From: Petrolisthes cinctipes | Taxonomy: Eukaryota > Arthropoda > Malacostraca > Decapoda > Porcellanidae | Direction of reading: 5' to 3' | DNA: 64,000 nt | Assembly (NCBI GenBank): GCA_033782935.1 | Contig: JAWQEG010001559.1 | Coordinates: 3,299,501 to 3,363,500 of the forward strand | Part shown: one piece after another, positions 32,099 through 43,885 of the stretch | Position numbering within the stretch: the stretch's first letter is position 1 | Layout of the letters: the number at the start of each line of letters is the position of its first letter | Position numbers and translations under genes: made by a program | The notes under the pieces: generated by a model | What the model was told of the DNA's origin: nothing | Database searches by the model: none | Seen by the model: the letters and a program-made list of their open reading frames with translations, nothing else

Positions 32099-32299
32099 GT
32101 AAAGTTCATAGACTGAGCCAAGAAGGAGGCCACCTGTGTCATGGCCCCAGAGAAGATGTATTTGGTGTTAGCCACCTCCCTTGCCCTTCCAGCTGCCTCT
32201 TGCCATTCTCCAATCTCTGCCATATCCTGTCTTTCTCTAATTACGATATGCGGCGGAAATTCCTCCGCTGCAGCTCTAAGCAGAGGTCTTTCTGAGAAT
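32099..32299 (-). CDS. Ionotropic receptor exon: start of S1 ligand-binding lobe
   Basis: Partial gene. A pyrimidine-rich acceptor (acctcacag) opens the exon and it closes at AC|gtgagt in phase 2. The translation holds LLRAAAEEFPPHIVIRE, then a 20-odd residue insert, then a FSGAMTQVASFLAQSMNFT stretch. This matches the first S1 strand of iGluR/IR proteins, where a FPP-type strand is followed by a helix ending in LNF(T/Y). The next exon continues the Thr-Tyr pair in phase. Upstream exons (amino-terminal domain, signal peptide) should lie at higher coordinates, but I could not find them in the transposon-rich sequence to the right. Confidence 0.8.
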
Positions 32300-33230
32300 C
32301 TGTGAGGTATAAAAGACAAAAGGTACACAGAGCTGGGAAGCTCAGGCAAACTCTACTTACGCAAACATAGGCTTGAAATAACAGAGTTAGCAATATTTTT
32401 GTTCAGGCAATAATGGAAGAGATGGTGTAATTTTTTTTCTTCTCGTCTTAGAGGCGACCTTCACTGGAGATGTAGTTGGAGTTATTAGGATAAGGGTTTT
32501 TTCTTCTTTAGGTTGACAGTACGAGTATCCAATTTCTTTATGCTAGTTCTCGTGACTAATGTAAGGAGACTATGGACTATGCCAATGAAGATTGCCTTAG
32601 CTGTGCAGCTTGCTGGTTTACATTGAGCTGATATCACGATTCACAACATGCCCTACAGGACCCAGAGTGCCTCATGCTATCCCACTTCGTAGATCGCCTC
32701 GAGCTGTCCTAGCCTTCTGCTCTCTTAATATGGAGACGTCCTGGCCTGCTATCCCTGCCCCTATCGTTCCTCATGCCCTTCTCCTTCTGAAAGATGATCT
32801 TTAGGCCATAATTGCCGGTAGGGTACCTGTAGGTAAAGGTATGTACGATCTGTTAGTCTTCCTTCAAGTAGCATATTCTTATTCTCTGCTGGAGAAGCAG
32901 AGTTGCCAGTAGGAATGGTGCAAAGGTGACTAATGTAGAGTAAATTGAGGGGTTACTAAGGCACAGTACCTAGCACTTATGACTGGTTTTATGGTAAGGG
33001 TGGTACTGTTCGAGACTGGCGGGGCTGGCTACAAATAGATTGAATGGTTTCTTGTTTAGCAGCATCTTAGATTTTCACATTTTGTCTTTAATTTTCCCCG
33101 TACAGTAAGCTCTTGCGTGCATAGTCTCAAAGGTTTATTTCTATAGTTCAATGAAAAACAAAGTTGTACCCGAACGCTAGGATCAAAGATTTAGCCAAGA
33201 CTTTACTGGCTAATACATTTTTTTATATTT
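32300..33230. other. Upstream IR intron, nothing recognised
   Basis: A pyrimidine-rich acceptor at 32301-32310 belongs to the exon beginning at 32299. Short open frames such as 32610-32804 have no family resemblance and no splice context I can support. Confidence 0.5.
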
Positions 33231-33757
33231 TGTAGCAGCCACATGTGTGGCCACTCTATATACCACACACATATGGCCACTCCTGTATCACTAGGTATAC
33301 CACTCCTAGATCCTTGGTCTATTCTTAGCCGGCCAGGTATGTTACTCCTCGATCCATGCAGACCTAAGCCGCCCCTGGGACCACGCCTACCCGCAGCCAA
33401 GCCGCCATAAGGCCCCTGGGGACAGCAGCTGTCAGGCTCGGACCAAATATAAGGGGGGCAGCCAGCCCTGCTAGGACACTTCTCTCCAGCACCAGCACCG
33501 GAAGAAGAAGGTCCTTGTCCACCGTCGTCCTGTCTGCCACACCACCTAGCCTCCCTATGTCTACCTGTGTTCCCGTGCTGATCACACAAGTAACCTCCTA
33601 CCTCCAGCCAACTCTCCTGCAGCGACTACGGCACGGTACGGCACGCCAGTATATTACCATATTCTGTGTGACCTTCATGTACTACCAATAAACTGTATTG
33701 TGTATCCTAGAGTCTGTTCACCCCTGGTAGCAACGCAAGGCATCCCTTGTCATTTCA
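33231..33757 (+). mobile_element. Solo LTR of the gypsy element 1 family
   Basis: It begins TGTAGCAGCC, contains the TATAAGGGG and CCAATAAACTG landmarks, and ends CATTTCA. It is flanked by ATTT on both sides (33227-33230 and 33758-33761), a 4-bp target duplication of the same length as in the full element. No internal sequence remains, the product of LTR-LTR recombination. Confidence 0.9.
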
Positions 33758-33761
33758 ATTT

Positions 33762-35905
33762 ATTTGATATTCATTGTTTTATTGCCATAATATTGTCACG
33801 AGTCAGTCGTTGACAAGTGGCATATTAATTAATGATAATATCGTAGCATAGAGATAGGGCTTATTTGAGCCAGGCGGTGTATATATAGTCCACTGGTCTA
33901 GCTAGCTTAGGAAATTTCCGCTAGCAGTAAGTTGAAAGCATCGACGTGTCCAATGTAACCATCGTTTCGTTCGTAGTCTTTCGCTCGTATCCTCAGATTA
34001 ATTTCCTTAAATTGCTTATGATTCGTGAAATGGAAAATCAAATGGAAGTAATTATGAGTCGTATATTAAAATTGCATGTATAACTAATGTGTATATGAGT
34101 GGCTGAGTGTTACAACCAGTCGAGCGCCACGCCTACTTAAGCGAGATAATTGCCTTTAAAGTATAGGTAATAATGTCACACGTAAGGTAAACACGAATAA
34201 TCTGTTGACCGTTACTTCACTTCATCAACTTGATATAACCACACTATAACATATACTGTGGTATTTCAGACTTCATTAGAGGCCAAATTTTCTTAGCTTT
34301 CAACTGATATATGCCAAAAAGTGTTCAGTTCCCTATTAAGAAAGATATTACAGGTATAATAAATACGAGTACCATGGAGAAAATGTGAAAAGTTATTCTC
34401 GTACTGATATATTAGATTATAATGGAGAATTGGTAAATAATAATAAAATATACTATTTCGATTAAGAAACTACATTGTTCAAGCATTCTATGGGTATAGT
34501 TTAGATGTAGGTACGTTACAGGATAACTTTGAAAAGTTTAAAAGACTATGATACTCTCATAATTTCCCGCGGTCTAGCCTCGGCCTTGTAGCCTTGCCGG
34601 GTGCAGGTGGGGTGGTGCCGGTCGCTGTCACACGTACGATTCAACGGTTCTATGTATGTGAGTTTTCTAGGTTAAACTGTTATGAATGAGTGGTAAGCAG
34701 AGGAACTGCTGAGTCATCATGCATCAATTACTCCACACGGGCAGGCAACCAGATAGAGTCTGATAGACACAGACACAGAGCAAATTTTTTAACTCCTCCC
34801 CTCTCCTCCCTCCTCCTACTTCTGTACCCCGGTCCATCCTACTCGCCTCCCCTCTCTCCCACTCCTTCCTACCCGCCTCTGCCACCCACCCACTAAGGCT
34901 GCTGGCAAAGAACCGTTCAATCTCTAGAACCGATATTAACTAGTTGACAATGTTATAATATTATAATTGCTGTATAATGTATTATATTGCTGTATTATAA
35001 TAATACAATGAGAGAGAGAGAGAGAGAGAGAGAGAGTGTGTGTGTGTGTGTGTGTGCAAAGATGTTTACATACTACATACTCTTCACATTTGACTACTCA
35101 CTCGAAAAAAAAAAAAAAGTGATGCAGTGTAAGCATCTCTCTGGTGTGTAGCCTATAATACACAGGAATAAAGCTTGTATTTTCACGTTGCTGTAATTTC
35201 CGTAGCAAAAGAACAAGAGATACAGCATTACAAAAAATTGGAGCACAGGCTAAGGGTAAGCAAGTCTCATTTAAAATAATTTTAGTCTTACTTAATTGAA
35301 TGTGATTTGCTCATCATTGCATTCTTTGTTGTTTGTCTGCTCCTGTGTAACGTCCCATGGTGAGTAAATTAATCACAAGACTCTCCACTCCCTGCAACAC
35401 ATAAGATATCCCTCTGATTGCCTCCAGGTCCCCCCCAAATAATTATAATATTGGATGCAAAATCAATGATCAGTATGACATGAACACTTCATTAATATAA
35501 AAATAAATACCATGCCGTACTGTAAATTAAATGATTTACATCAATAACAACCTGCATCTGTACAACTAAATTGACTTGAAATAATCAGGTTGCTGCACCT
35601 TTCGCCCCTTCTCAATGGACACCACAATAAAGCCATTTATAACCCAGTCATTATTGTAATGTTTTCCCGCTCTGCCCGCCAATCCTCCCACCTCATGCTT
35701 CAATACAATACCACTCCACCACCCTGTGTTGGTATGTGTCCTGTTATGTGTGTGTGTGTATGTGTGTTATAATGTTTCCTTCTGTGTTTTGGTATGTGTC
35801 GTGTACACTACACGTATTGTCTACTCTGTTTGTCCTGTAATACAGCTTTCTATTTTCTCTTCTGTCCTAGCCCATATCCTAAGCAGATAATGGCGGTGGG
35901 GGGTT
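33762..35905. other. No gene recognised; simple repeats
   Basis: AT-rich non-coding sequence. (GA)n/(TG)n at 35010-35056 is the only clear repeat. The 33800-33900 block has some resemblance to 18040-18140 (a shared CAGTC.G.GACA and GGGCTTATT.G.G..AGGC pattern), which may be another old repeat. Confidence 0.45.

Positions 35906-35909
<4 letters not shown>

Positions 35910-35966
<57 letters not shown>
35910..35966 (+). repeat. (CT)n microsatellite
   Basis: About 28 uninterrupted CT units at the left edge of the minisatellite region. Confidence 0.95.
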
Positions 35967-35974
<8 letters not shown>

Positions 35975-36049
35975 CTTCATTCTTTCCCGCCACCCTACCC
36001 TGTTTTACTTCTCTCTACTGCATTCCAAACCATACCTACAACCTTTCCC

Positions 36050-36915
36050 TCCCTTCCCACTGTCCCACCTTGTCCCCTGTCCTTCTCACCTACCCTACCT
36101 TTCCCTATCTGTCTACTGTCCCAACTTGTCCCCTGTCCTTCCCACCTACCCTACCTTTCCCTGTCTGCCTACTGTCCCAACTTGTCCCCTGTCCTTCCCA
36201 CCTACCCTACATTTCCCTGTCTTCCTACTGTCCCAACTTGTCGCCTGTCCTTGCCACCTACCCTACCTTTCCCTGTCTGTCTACTGTCTCACCTTGTCCC
36301 CTGTCCTTCTCACCTACCCTACCTTTCCCTGTCTGTCTACTGTCCCAACTTGTCCCCTGTCCTTTCCATCACCCTGTCCTTCTCACCTACCCTACCTTTC
36401 CCTGTCTGTCTACTGTCCCACCTTGTCCCCTGTCCTTTCCATCACCCTGTCCTTCCCACCTACCCTACCTTTCCCTGTCTGTCTACTGTCCTTTTCATCA
36501 CCCTGTCCTTCCCACCTACCCTACCTTTCCCTGTCTGTCTACTGTCCCACCTTGTCCCCTGTCCTTTCCATCACCCTGTCTTTCCCACCTACCCTACCTT
36601 TCCCTGTCTGCCTACTGTCTCACCTTGTCCCCTGTCCTTTCCATCACCCTGTCCTTCCCACCTACCCTACCTTTCCCTGTCTGTCTACTGTCTCACCTTG
36701 TCCCCTGTCCTTCCCACCTACCCTACCTTTCCCTGTCTGTCTACTATCTCACCTTGTCCCCTGTCCTTTCTATCACCCTGTCCTTCCCACCTACCCTACC
36801 TTTCCCTGTCTGTCTACTGTCCCACCTTGTCTCCTGTCCTTTCCACCTACCCTACCTTTCCCTGTCTGTCTACTGTCTCACCTTGTCCCCTGTCCTTTCC
36901 ATCACCCTGGCCTCC
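36050..36915 (+). repeat. 56/75-bp pyrimidine-rich minisatellite
   Basis: About 13 units built on CCTACCCTACCTTTCCCTGT, CTACTGTCCCACCTTG and TCCCCTGTCCTT. The basic unit is 56 bp. Many units carry an extra 19-bp TTTCCATCACCCTGTCCTT block, giving 75 bp. Because 56 is not a multiple of three, three long overlapping frames arise with the same Pro/Ser/Leu/Cys-rich pattern, and none is a gene. The strand asymmetry (almost no A or G) is striking. Confidence 0.92.
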
Positions 36916-37089
36916 CAACTGTCCACTATTCATTACCCTGTCCCACCGTGACATATCCTTCCCACCACATACATCACAGATGTATGTGTGTTTCCTTCTG
37001 TGTTTTGTTATGTGTCCTGTTGTGTGTGTTTGTGTTTGTGTGTGTGTCCTGTGTTTTGTTATGTGTCCTGTTCTATCTATCTATCTATA

Positions 37090-37211
37090 GCTCCGACGCC
37101 TCGTTCCCTCCGGGAACTCCCACCAATGGGGTGGCCACGGCAGAAGAGTGTCCAGTTTTCCCTGTTCCCGCACTCCCTCCTCACTTGCTCCATCCCCCCT
37201 TCCTCCCTCAC

Positions 37212-37275
<64 letters not shown>

Positions 37276-39080
37276 TACTCTTCCACTCTGTTCTGCCATC
37301 TAACCGGAGGTCTGCCTCTCACACCAGGTCCCACAACTTCACTTCCATACACCTTCTTTACAGACTCCACACTTTACATTCTCTCCACATGTCCAAACCA
37401 CCTCAGTGTATTACGCTTCACTCTCTCAACCACTCCACATTCAATACCAACTGCCTTCTCACTCATACCACACCTCTCATACATATACACTCTCATTACT
37501 TTCTCCATCCCACCTAGTAAGTCCACATGCTCCTCTCAGATAACTCATTCCCACTGCACCTATTCTAGACTGATGAGCCCTACTCCATGTCCATGTCTCT
37601 GACGCATATGTCACTGTTGGCAGGAATATACTATTTCTCAGTCCCTTTTTCACTTCCATACTCACACTTCTACCCTTCATAATCCTTCCCAGTGATATTA
37701 TGAACTGCCTGCCCCTCACTGCTCTCTCCCTGATTTCTCCTTCCATGTTTACACAGAACTGTTCCCAGTTACTTGAATTCCCTCACCTCCTCCATCCTCT
37801 CACCCCCTAAAGTTATCTCACATTCAGTCCCAGTTGGTACAGCCACTCTATAGGGTGTAGCAAAGTCAATTACTTCTGTTTTGGTCCTCTCAAATACCAT
37901 CACCTTACTCTTACCAACATTCACCTTCAGTTTTCTTTGCTTACACACAGACTGAAACTTATCCACCACCCTCTGTAACTCCCTTTCACTCTCGGCCAGC
38001 AGCACAGTGTCATCCGCAAATAAGCTTGTAACCAAGGACCAATCTACTCCATTCAACCTCAGTTTCGCACCCAGGCCCTCCACCTTTGCCTTCATCTCTC
38101 TCATGCACCCTTCCATAAAGATATTGAACAACTATGGTGACATGACACACCCCTGCCTCAATCCTACACTGATATCAAAGTTCTCACTCAAATCACCCTC
38201 AACTCTCACACAAGCTTTTGCCTCTCTATAGAAAGCCTCAATCCCCTCCAGCAAGAGCCCACCAACACCGTAAATCCTTAATACATCTGTCATAGCTCTC
38301 CTATTAACCCTATCGTATGCCTTCTCCAAATCTATGAAGGCAGCATACAACTTCCTACCCTTCCCAATATATTTCTCCACTGTTGATTTTATTGCAAAGA
38401 TCTGGTTCACACATCCTCTACCCTTTTTGAACCCTCCCTGCTCCTCACTGACTTTATTCTCAGTTACTTCTATCAGTCTCTCAGTAAGAACCTTCCCATA
38501 CACCTTCCCCGGTACATTAAGAAGGCTTATTCCCCTATAGCTACCACACTCATCCTTACTCCCCTTCCCATTGTACAGAAGCACAATTATGACTCTCCTT
38601 CAGTTCTCTGGCACCTCTCCCTGTCTCCAAGCCAATGTGCATAATTTTAAGCAGCATCCACTCCACCACCTCCTCCCCCCCACACCTCAGCATCTCTGCA
38701 GTTATTTCATCCACCCCTGGTGCCTTTCCTATCTTCAACTTTCTTATTACTTTCCTAACCTCTTCCCTTCCTAATTCTCCCTGTACATTCTGTTGTCTAC
38801 CTCTTGCCTCCATCCCCATGCATGTCACCACCGCCTCCCCTCCCGTCCCCTCATTCATCAACCGATCAAAATGCCTCTCCCACACTTCTTTCACTTCCTC
38901 ACTTCTACTCACAGTAACTCCATCCTCTCTCTTCATTCTCACGCTACCAGACTTTCCTTCTCCTCTTTCTCTTTTCACCTCCTTCCAGAATAATTTCTTG
39001 TTTTCTCTAAACTTCTCACTCAGTTTCCTACCAAACTCCTCATCCACTCTCCTTTTGCTCTCACTCACCGTCCTCTTCAC
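37090..39080 (-). pseudogene. RTE reverse transcriptase and C-terminus
   Basis: Motifs in order: VRKVIRKLKIGKAPGVDEI, YRGISLLNVPGKVY, EEQGGFKKGRGCVNQIFA, AFIDLEKAYDRV, VGLRQGCVMSP and LFADDTVLLAESERELQRVV, with the catalytic Asp pair kept. After a shift comes YASETWTWSRAHQSRI and then RGRPPVRWQNRVEEYV. There a run of Arg-Glu pairs is encoded by (GA)n before the terminal CGNRENWTLFCRGHP segment. Three or more frameshifts disable it. It would copy the element RNA at the target nick. Confidence 0.85.
37216..37272 (+). repeat. (CT)n microsatellite inside RTE coding region
   Basis: About 27 CT units. On the LINE strand they add some 18 alternating Arg-Glu residues in frame between VEEYV and the terminal zinc-like segment. 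Confidence 0.92.
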
Positions 39081-39189
39081 TTTCCTCTTACACTCATTGT
39101 ATTCCCTCTTTCACCTCCTCTGGCACATTTCTCTGCAGGGTTCTCCTAAAAGCCTTCTTCTTATTCTCTACTGCATCCTTCACTTCTTC

Positions 39190-40200
39190 AGATCACCATG
39201 CACTCCCTTTCTTTCCCCTTTTGTACTTTGTACCCCACCACTTCTGCTGCTGTCTTACACACTAAAGTTTTGAATGTTTCATACACATCATTCACTCCCT
39301 CCCCTATCACCATCCTTGCATCCCCCAGCACCTCACCCACCCTCCTCTTATATTCCTCCCTATATTCTGCTTCATCTAATTTCCCACTAGCCACCTCCCT
39401 CTTTTTCCTCACCCCTTCATCCCTCCTACCATATTCCCACTTAGCACTAACCTTCATCCTTACCAACAACACAAAATGGTCGGAGCACTGGATAATTTCT
39501 CTCACCACTTTTGCATCGACCCTGTGATCTTGTATGAAACTTGGAGGCTTGTGATTCCTCCTGACTATGCCACGAAACACGCTCCTTCAATATGGGTGAT
39601 GTTTCGTGGCAAAATTTGAAGGACTCGCAAACCTCCAATTTTCTGACTACATCACAGGGTCCCTTAACCTTTCATCCACTGCCACATAATAATCAATCAA
39701 ACTCTCCTGCTCTCCTCTCTCATCCCTTCTCTTCCATGTATACCTGTGGATCATCTTGTGCTGAAAGGTGTTTGCCAAGAACAACCCCCTCTCAGCACAG
39801 ACATCCACCAGATACTCACCCTTCTCATTTACTCCTTCTACTCCCCATTTACCCACAATACTTCCCACTTCCTCACCTCCCTTTTTTCCATACATATCTC
39901 CCATCACCACCACTCTCTTTCCATTATCAATCTTTCTCAGACACGCATTCAATTCCTCCCAAAACACACTCATACTCTCTCTCCGTCCTACTCTTTTCAT
40001 CCTCTGGTGCATATGCACACACCCAGGCATATTTCACCATCCCAATCTTTCCCGTCATCCATACAATCCTCGACCCATGTCCATCCACTCCATTCCACAC
40101 CAACCCATCCTCCCCCTACCCTCCCTCCATACCAACCTATCCTCCTCTTACTTTGTATACTCCCACCATCCCCCTGTGAGTTCCCTATCCTCCAAACGAG
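39190..40200 (-). pseudogene. RTE AP endonuclease domain (truncated, interrupted)
   Basis: The minus strand reads IVWMTGKIGMVKYAWV-like sequence near 40060, RVVVMGDMYGKKGGEEVGSI and KWGVEGVNEKGEYLVDVC, then a shift and IHRYTWKRRDERGEQESLID. DMYGK replaces the usual DMN/DFN. After the foldback insertion it resumes with VDAKVVREIIQCSDHFVLLV, containing the SDH catalytic motif. The N-terminal N and QE motifs are gone through 5' truncation near 40205. Confidence 0.8.
39520..39659. mobile_element. 140-bp foldback MITE in the RTE endonuclease
   Basis: The ends CCCTGTGATC and ATCACAGGG pair, and the inverted arms continue (TTGTATGAAACTTGGAGG versus TAGTCAGAAAATTGGAGG). An inner hairpin GCCACGAAACA/TGTTTCGTGGC lies at 39571-39610. 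Removing it rejoins the endonuclease between DERLR and VDAKVV. No clear target duplication. Confidence 0.75.
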
Positions 40201-40205
40201 TGTGT

Positions 40206-41029
40206 AGCGTCAGGATTTGGTTGGTAGACACGCCGTTCCGTTGCCAAGCCAGCCAGGTCCAGCCAGCCTGTTTGAAGTTAGTTCGGCTTTACACCCGGTA
40301 TAGTACACACGTTCATATTGCTCGTCCTTGTTTTCTTACCTCGCCCTTTGTCTCTCGAGACGAAGAGATGACCAGAAGCTGAATAATTCGGTAAAACTAC
40401 CAATATTCCCAAAGCTTAACGGTTATTTATATATTATTCATCGATTGCAACAGACAATTGATTGGTAATAAGATAAGAAGGGAGCCGGTCTCAGTCGTTG
40501 AGCCCGGGCTAAAAGGGCTTGCCTATAGAGTCCGCATACCTATGGTGAGTAACGAGTGTTACGTTGTGTATTGACATTGAAAATTTAAAATTGGTGTAAA
40601 GACATAATATCTATTACTGAGTGTATGTAACGAATCTTGGTTTAGATATACCGAATTCGAGTGTTAGATTGCGATTTAAATATTAATTAAAGTAAATTGA
40701 GTAGGAAAGTCTTGAAATAGCACCTAACAATTAATTAACACAGTGTTAGATTTGATTAATCACAGTGAGTAACGTAAGCTAGGTTATCGTAAGAAAATCG
40801 ACTGAACAATCAAAGAAAATTATTCTAGGAAACAGTACGAAAACATACGAGAACATTACGAGACCTTGATAGAAAACGAGTGCCATATTTATTGATATTA
40901 TTACGATATTAGCTAGTTAGCTATTATTGTGCGGAAGTGTATGCGAGTGTTAATAATTTATTAATTGTTTATGTTGGTGCACGACTAATATTTAATAAAT
41001 ATAGTATGATATATTTGTAACATTGATTA
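40206..41029. other. No gene recognised
   Basis: Sequence between the truncated RTE 5' end and the next LINE. A GTGAGTAACG follows ACCTATG at 40542, which resembles a donor site, but I find no coding exon before it. Unassigned. Confidence 0.4.
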
Positions 41030-41240
41030 ATTGATTTTTGATGCAACTAAGCATCTAGCGGCGCAACAGCTAAGGTCATATACCGCCCAACATAAAATTG
41101 TCATCTACATAAATAATAAAACATGAACACCCGAAAGGGATAGGCACTATGATTAAAAGACATACAAACTAAAAAGCACATTATTACTATTGTTACTATT
41201 ATAAGTGCATATACATCGAAAGAACCCACGAAAAATAAAT
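41030..41240 (-). mobile_element. I/Nimb-like LINE 3' end, inverted
   Basis: The minus strand reads ATGTAGATGACAATTTTATG, TTGGGCGGTATATGACC, GTTGCGCCGCTAGATGC and then TTAGTTGCATC. This is the same 3' terminus as 58790-58870. Further upstream (41110-41200) is a diverged 3' UTR. It faces the 5' end of the plus-strand LINE that starts near 41391. Confidence 0.65.
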
Positions 41241-41390
41241 ATATGTTGACGGAATTGAGATGAAAAGGGGATAATTAACCTATGCAGACGTTCGATGAGC
41301 CAACACAAGGAAAGTCCACGAATAAGCCCGGGTAAGGTAAGTTACATTGCTTATAATATTAAAATCTTAATTAACTGTTACAAATATACC

Positions 41391-41842
41391 CCCTCAACGG
41401 GAACCGCCTTGACGTGGTGGGGGGGCATGTGTGTCTTTGAGACCTGGCGAACTAGACTAGAGGGGGCTCCGACCCCTGCTCTGCTCCGATTTCGGGGAGA
41501 GAGGGCTTCCCATGCTAGTAAGGTCGCCAGTGAGAGACCAGACTAAATGGTTCCCATGCTTTAGGCTGCCAGTACGGGCCAACAGTGCTGCCCTCCGGAG
41601 GGACTGCCCTATGGGGGCCGTCCTATGTTGGATGGTTGGGTGTCTGGGCCGGGAGATGTTGGGGAAAGGGGTCTCAGCACCGTCATGGGCAAACTTTCGA
41701 GCCATTGGGGCTGCTTTTTAAAACGAGTGGCCCCGTGGGGGAAGAGGTACCCCGCCCACTGCGACCAGCGTTCAGTCACCTCATCTGCCTGGAAGGTAGT
41801 AGCTCTTATCTCCTGGGGCCAACAACACTAAACAAATGATAT
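41391..41842 (+). other. 5' UTR of I-like LINE
   Basis: GC-rich 450-bp leader conserved with the minus-strand copies at 7330-7630 and 27650-28085 (GCCTTGACGTGGTGG, GGGGCTCCGACCCCTGCT, GAAACTTTCGAGCC and ATTGGGGCTGCTTTTTAAAA blocks). Conservation across copies suggests an internal promoter, as usual for LINEs. I see no specific motif that I can name. Confidence 0.6.
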
Positions 41843-43877
41843 ATGGATAAAGAAAAGCCCCAATCTCTTCCTCGAGCGGTGGTCGACCAGGCCCTCAAGA
41901 CGTCACTCTCTGGTCGTGGTAGTATGCAGAAAGCTGCAAATAAGACTAGACCTAGCAGGTCAGGTGTTGTGTCGAAGAACCCTGTTAGCGGTTTTGACAC
42001 GTTAATGTTAACGAATGTACTTGCATCCCTTTCCCATGGCGATATCCATCCCATTTTTAAGTGTTTTGGAGTAGTTCTTCGTATCCGAATCACATATGAC
42101 AGTGATTGTAGGTCTAATCGGTGCTATATTACTTTCAATACAAATGCTGCTGCCAAAGCAGAATTTGAGGCAAAAGATTCTCTGACTGTGGGGGATACTC
42201 ACTGTCAAGTTCAGATGATGCGGTCCACCAATGTAGTTGACAGTGAAAATGACTACTGCCCTTTTTACATCTTTGATGACTCTGTAGAGCATGTCCCAAA
42301 TGAACGTCGGGTTCCTACACCCTTTTGGTTTGTGGCTTACTACAGGGAGGGACGTGGTAACCTTATCCATGCTTCCCGGTATCTGGAGAAAGAAATTGGA
42401 TTATTACCAATGGGCCACATAAAGAAATATGGTAAGGGCGTTTTAATCAGAGCCAAAGATCTTACACAGACCATGATGCTCCTCAATCTCCCCTGTCCTT
42501 CTGATAGCATGTTTGAATCTGTTAAACCACATCGAACATTTAATTATAGCAAGGGGCGTATATATAATGAGGTCCTGTATGAATTCTCTGAAGAGGACAT
42601 TCTCGCTATGTGCCCAGACAGTGTCCAACGAGTAACAAAGATGAAAGCCAGTAAAAATGTGATCATCCTCACTTTCTATGGCTCGCATTTCCCAGATCGC
42701 AATAACATTAACCCCACCTCTTTTGAGGTTAAGCCTTTTGTTGAGTGTCCCCTACAATGTTTCTGTTCTTATGAGTTTGGTCATTGGAGGAAGAACTGCA
42801 ACAACCGTTCCCGGTGTGGTAATTGTTCTGCTCTTGACTCACATCTTACTTCTTACTTCTGAGTGTTGGTCAGAGAGTTACTGCTTTTACTGCAGAGATG
42901 CTCACCCCTTGGGTTCTCGCCAATGTAAGATGTACCTCCTTGAGCAGGATATCCTCCACTTGGCTAATAGCCAATTCATTAGCATTGGTAGTCGCAGACG
43001 GCAACTCAACTTCAGGCGACAGAAGGATGGTGGTGTGAAGACATACGCCTCCTTCCTTTGCCCTAAATCGGTTGCAGCACCCTCTCAACCCTTTCAAGAG
43101 GCAGCTGCTTTTTGCTCTAGTGAGAGCGTTTCTAAGGTTACACTATATAATAGCTTCTCTGTCTTGGAAACTTTATCAGACACTCATTCTGGTGACCCTT
43201 CAACTGATGACAATTCTCAGACTTTAGCTAAAGGTGTCCATGTGGTAGAGGTTCACGCTGCCACACGCTCTCCAAAGAGGAAACTTAAGTAACCTAACTG
43301 CCACAGAGACACCTTCTTGGTTCCTCTGAGGCACTTGACCCCATAGATGTTCCTCCTTGTAAGACAACCATCTCTGTGGACTCATCCATAGTTTCCTCTC
43401 AATTTCACCAGAAGCGTTCTCGTGGCTCTGATGAATCTCTTGATTCAACAGAAGTTCCTCCTCGCAAGCTTCCTTTGGGATCAGAAAGGCGTGAAGTTAA
43501 TGTGGATGCCTCGGATGTTGTGACTTCAAAAGATTCAGTTTCCCTTCCGCTTGAGCAGCGGAGTGATTCTACCACCTGTATTATGGATGTTGATGTATCT
43601 GCCTGTGTCAGTGATACCACTGCTGTACAGGACAATACCAATGTAATTGTTTCAAAGAATATCCCAGCTCATCTACCTTCATGTTCTTCTAACATATCAG
43701 ATGCTTCAGGGACTCGTCTACGTGTCCAAATTACTGCCCCAAGTACTACTCCTCGGGTTCGCTCTTCTTCTAGTGGCCCAGGATTAGACAAATCTTATCG
43801 TTTGAGTAAACCCTCAGGTCGAGGTGGTAGTGGGAAGTACCTCCATGAAGCTTCCCAAAAATCAGTACTAAAGTAAC
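41843..43877 (+). pseudogene. ORF1 (nucleic acid binding) of I-like LINE
   Basis: Starts MDKEKPQSLPRAVVDQAL at 41843. Residues about 75-340 include an RRM-like central part and the family block RTFNYSKGRIYNEVLYEFSE. Zinc knuckles follow: CFCSYEFGHWRKNC (second Cys replaced by Ser), CGNCSALDSH, and after a frameshift near 42860, CFYCRDAHPLGSRQC. A charged Ser/Thr-rich tail has a further frameshift at about 43290-43376 and ends near 43877. The protein would coat the LINE RNA. Confidence 0.75.
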
Positions 43878-43885
43878 ACTGTTCA

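Larger units (their letters stand above)
37090..40205 (-). mobile_element. RTE-clade LINE, nearly complete ORF2 with frameshifts
   Basis: On the minus strand the order is: truncated AP endonuclease (40200-39190), reverse transcriptase (39080-37770), C-terminal tail (37750-37090), and a short (TAGA)n tail at 37073-37089. The RT motifs YRGISLLNVPGKVYG, AFIDLEKAYDRVNRRAM and LFADDTVLLAE are typical of RTE. The element is 5'-truncated within the endonuclease. A 140-bp foldback insertion (39520-39659) and an in-frame (GA)n tract interrupt it. Confidence 0.88.

Noticed and set aside
35794..37602. Three long overlapping plus-strand frames (385, 463 and 302 codons or so) rich in Pro, Ser, Leu and Cys
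   Set aside because: They are the three readings of a 56/75-bp minisatellite and flanking (CT)n tracts, with no recognisable domain and the same peptide pattern in every frame.
40497..40560. Non-coding first exon ending at a GTGAGTAACG donor
   Set aside because: No coding exon, promoter or partner acceptor could be found, and a single donor-like word is not evidence.
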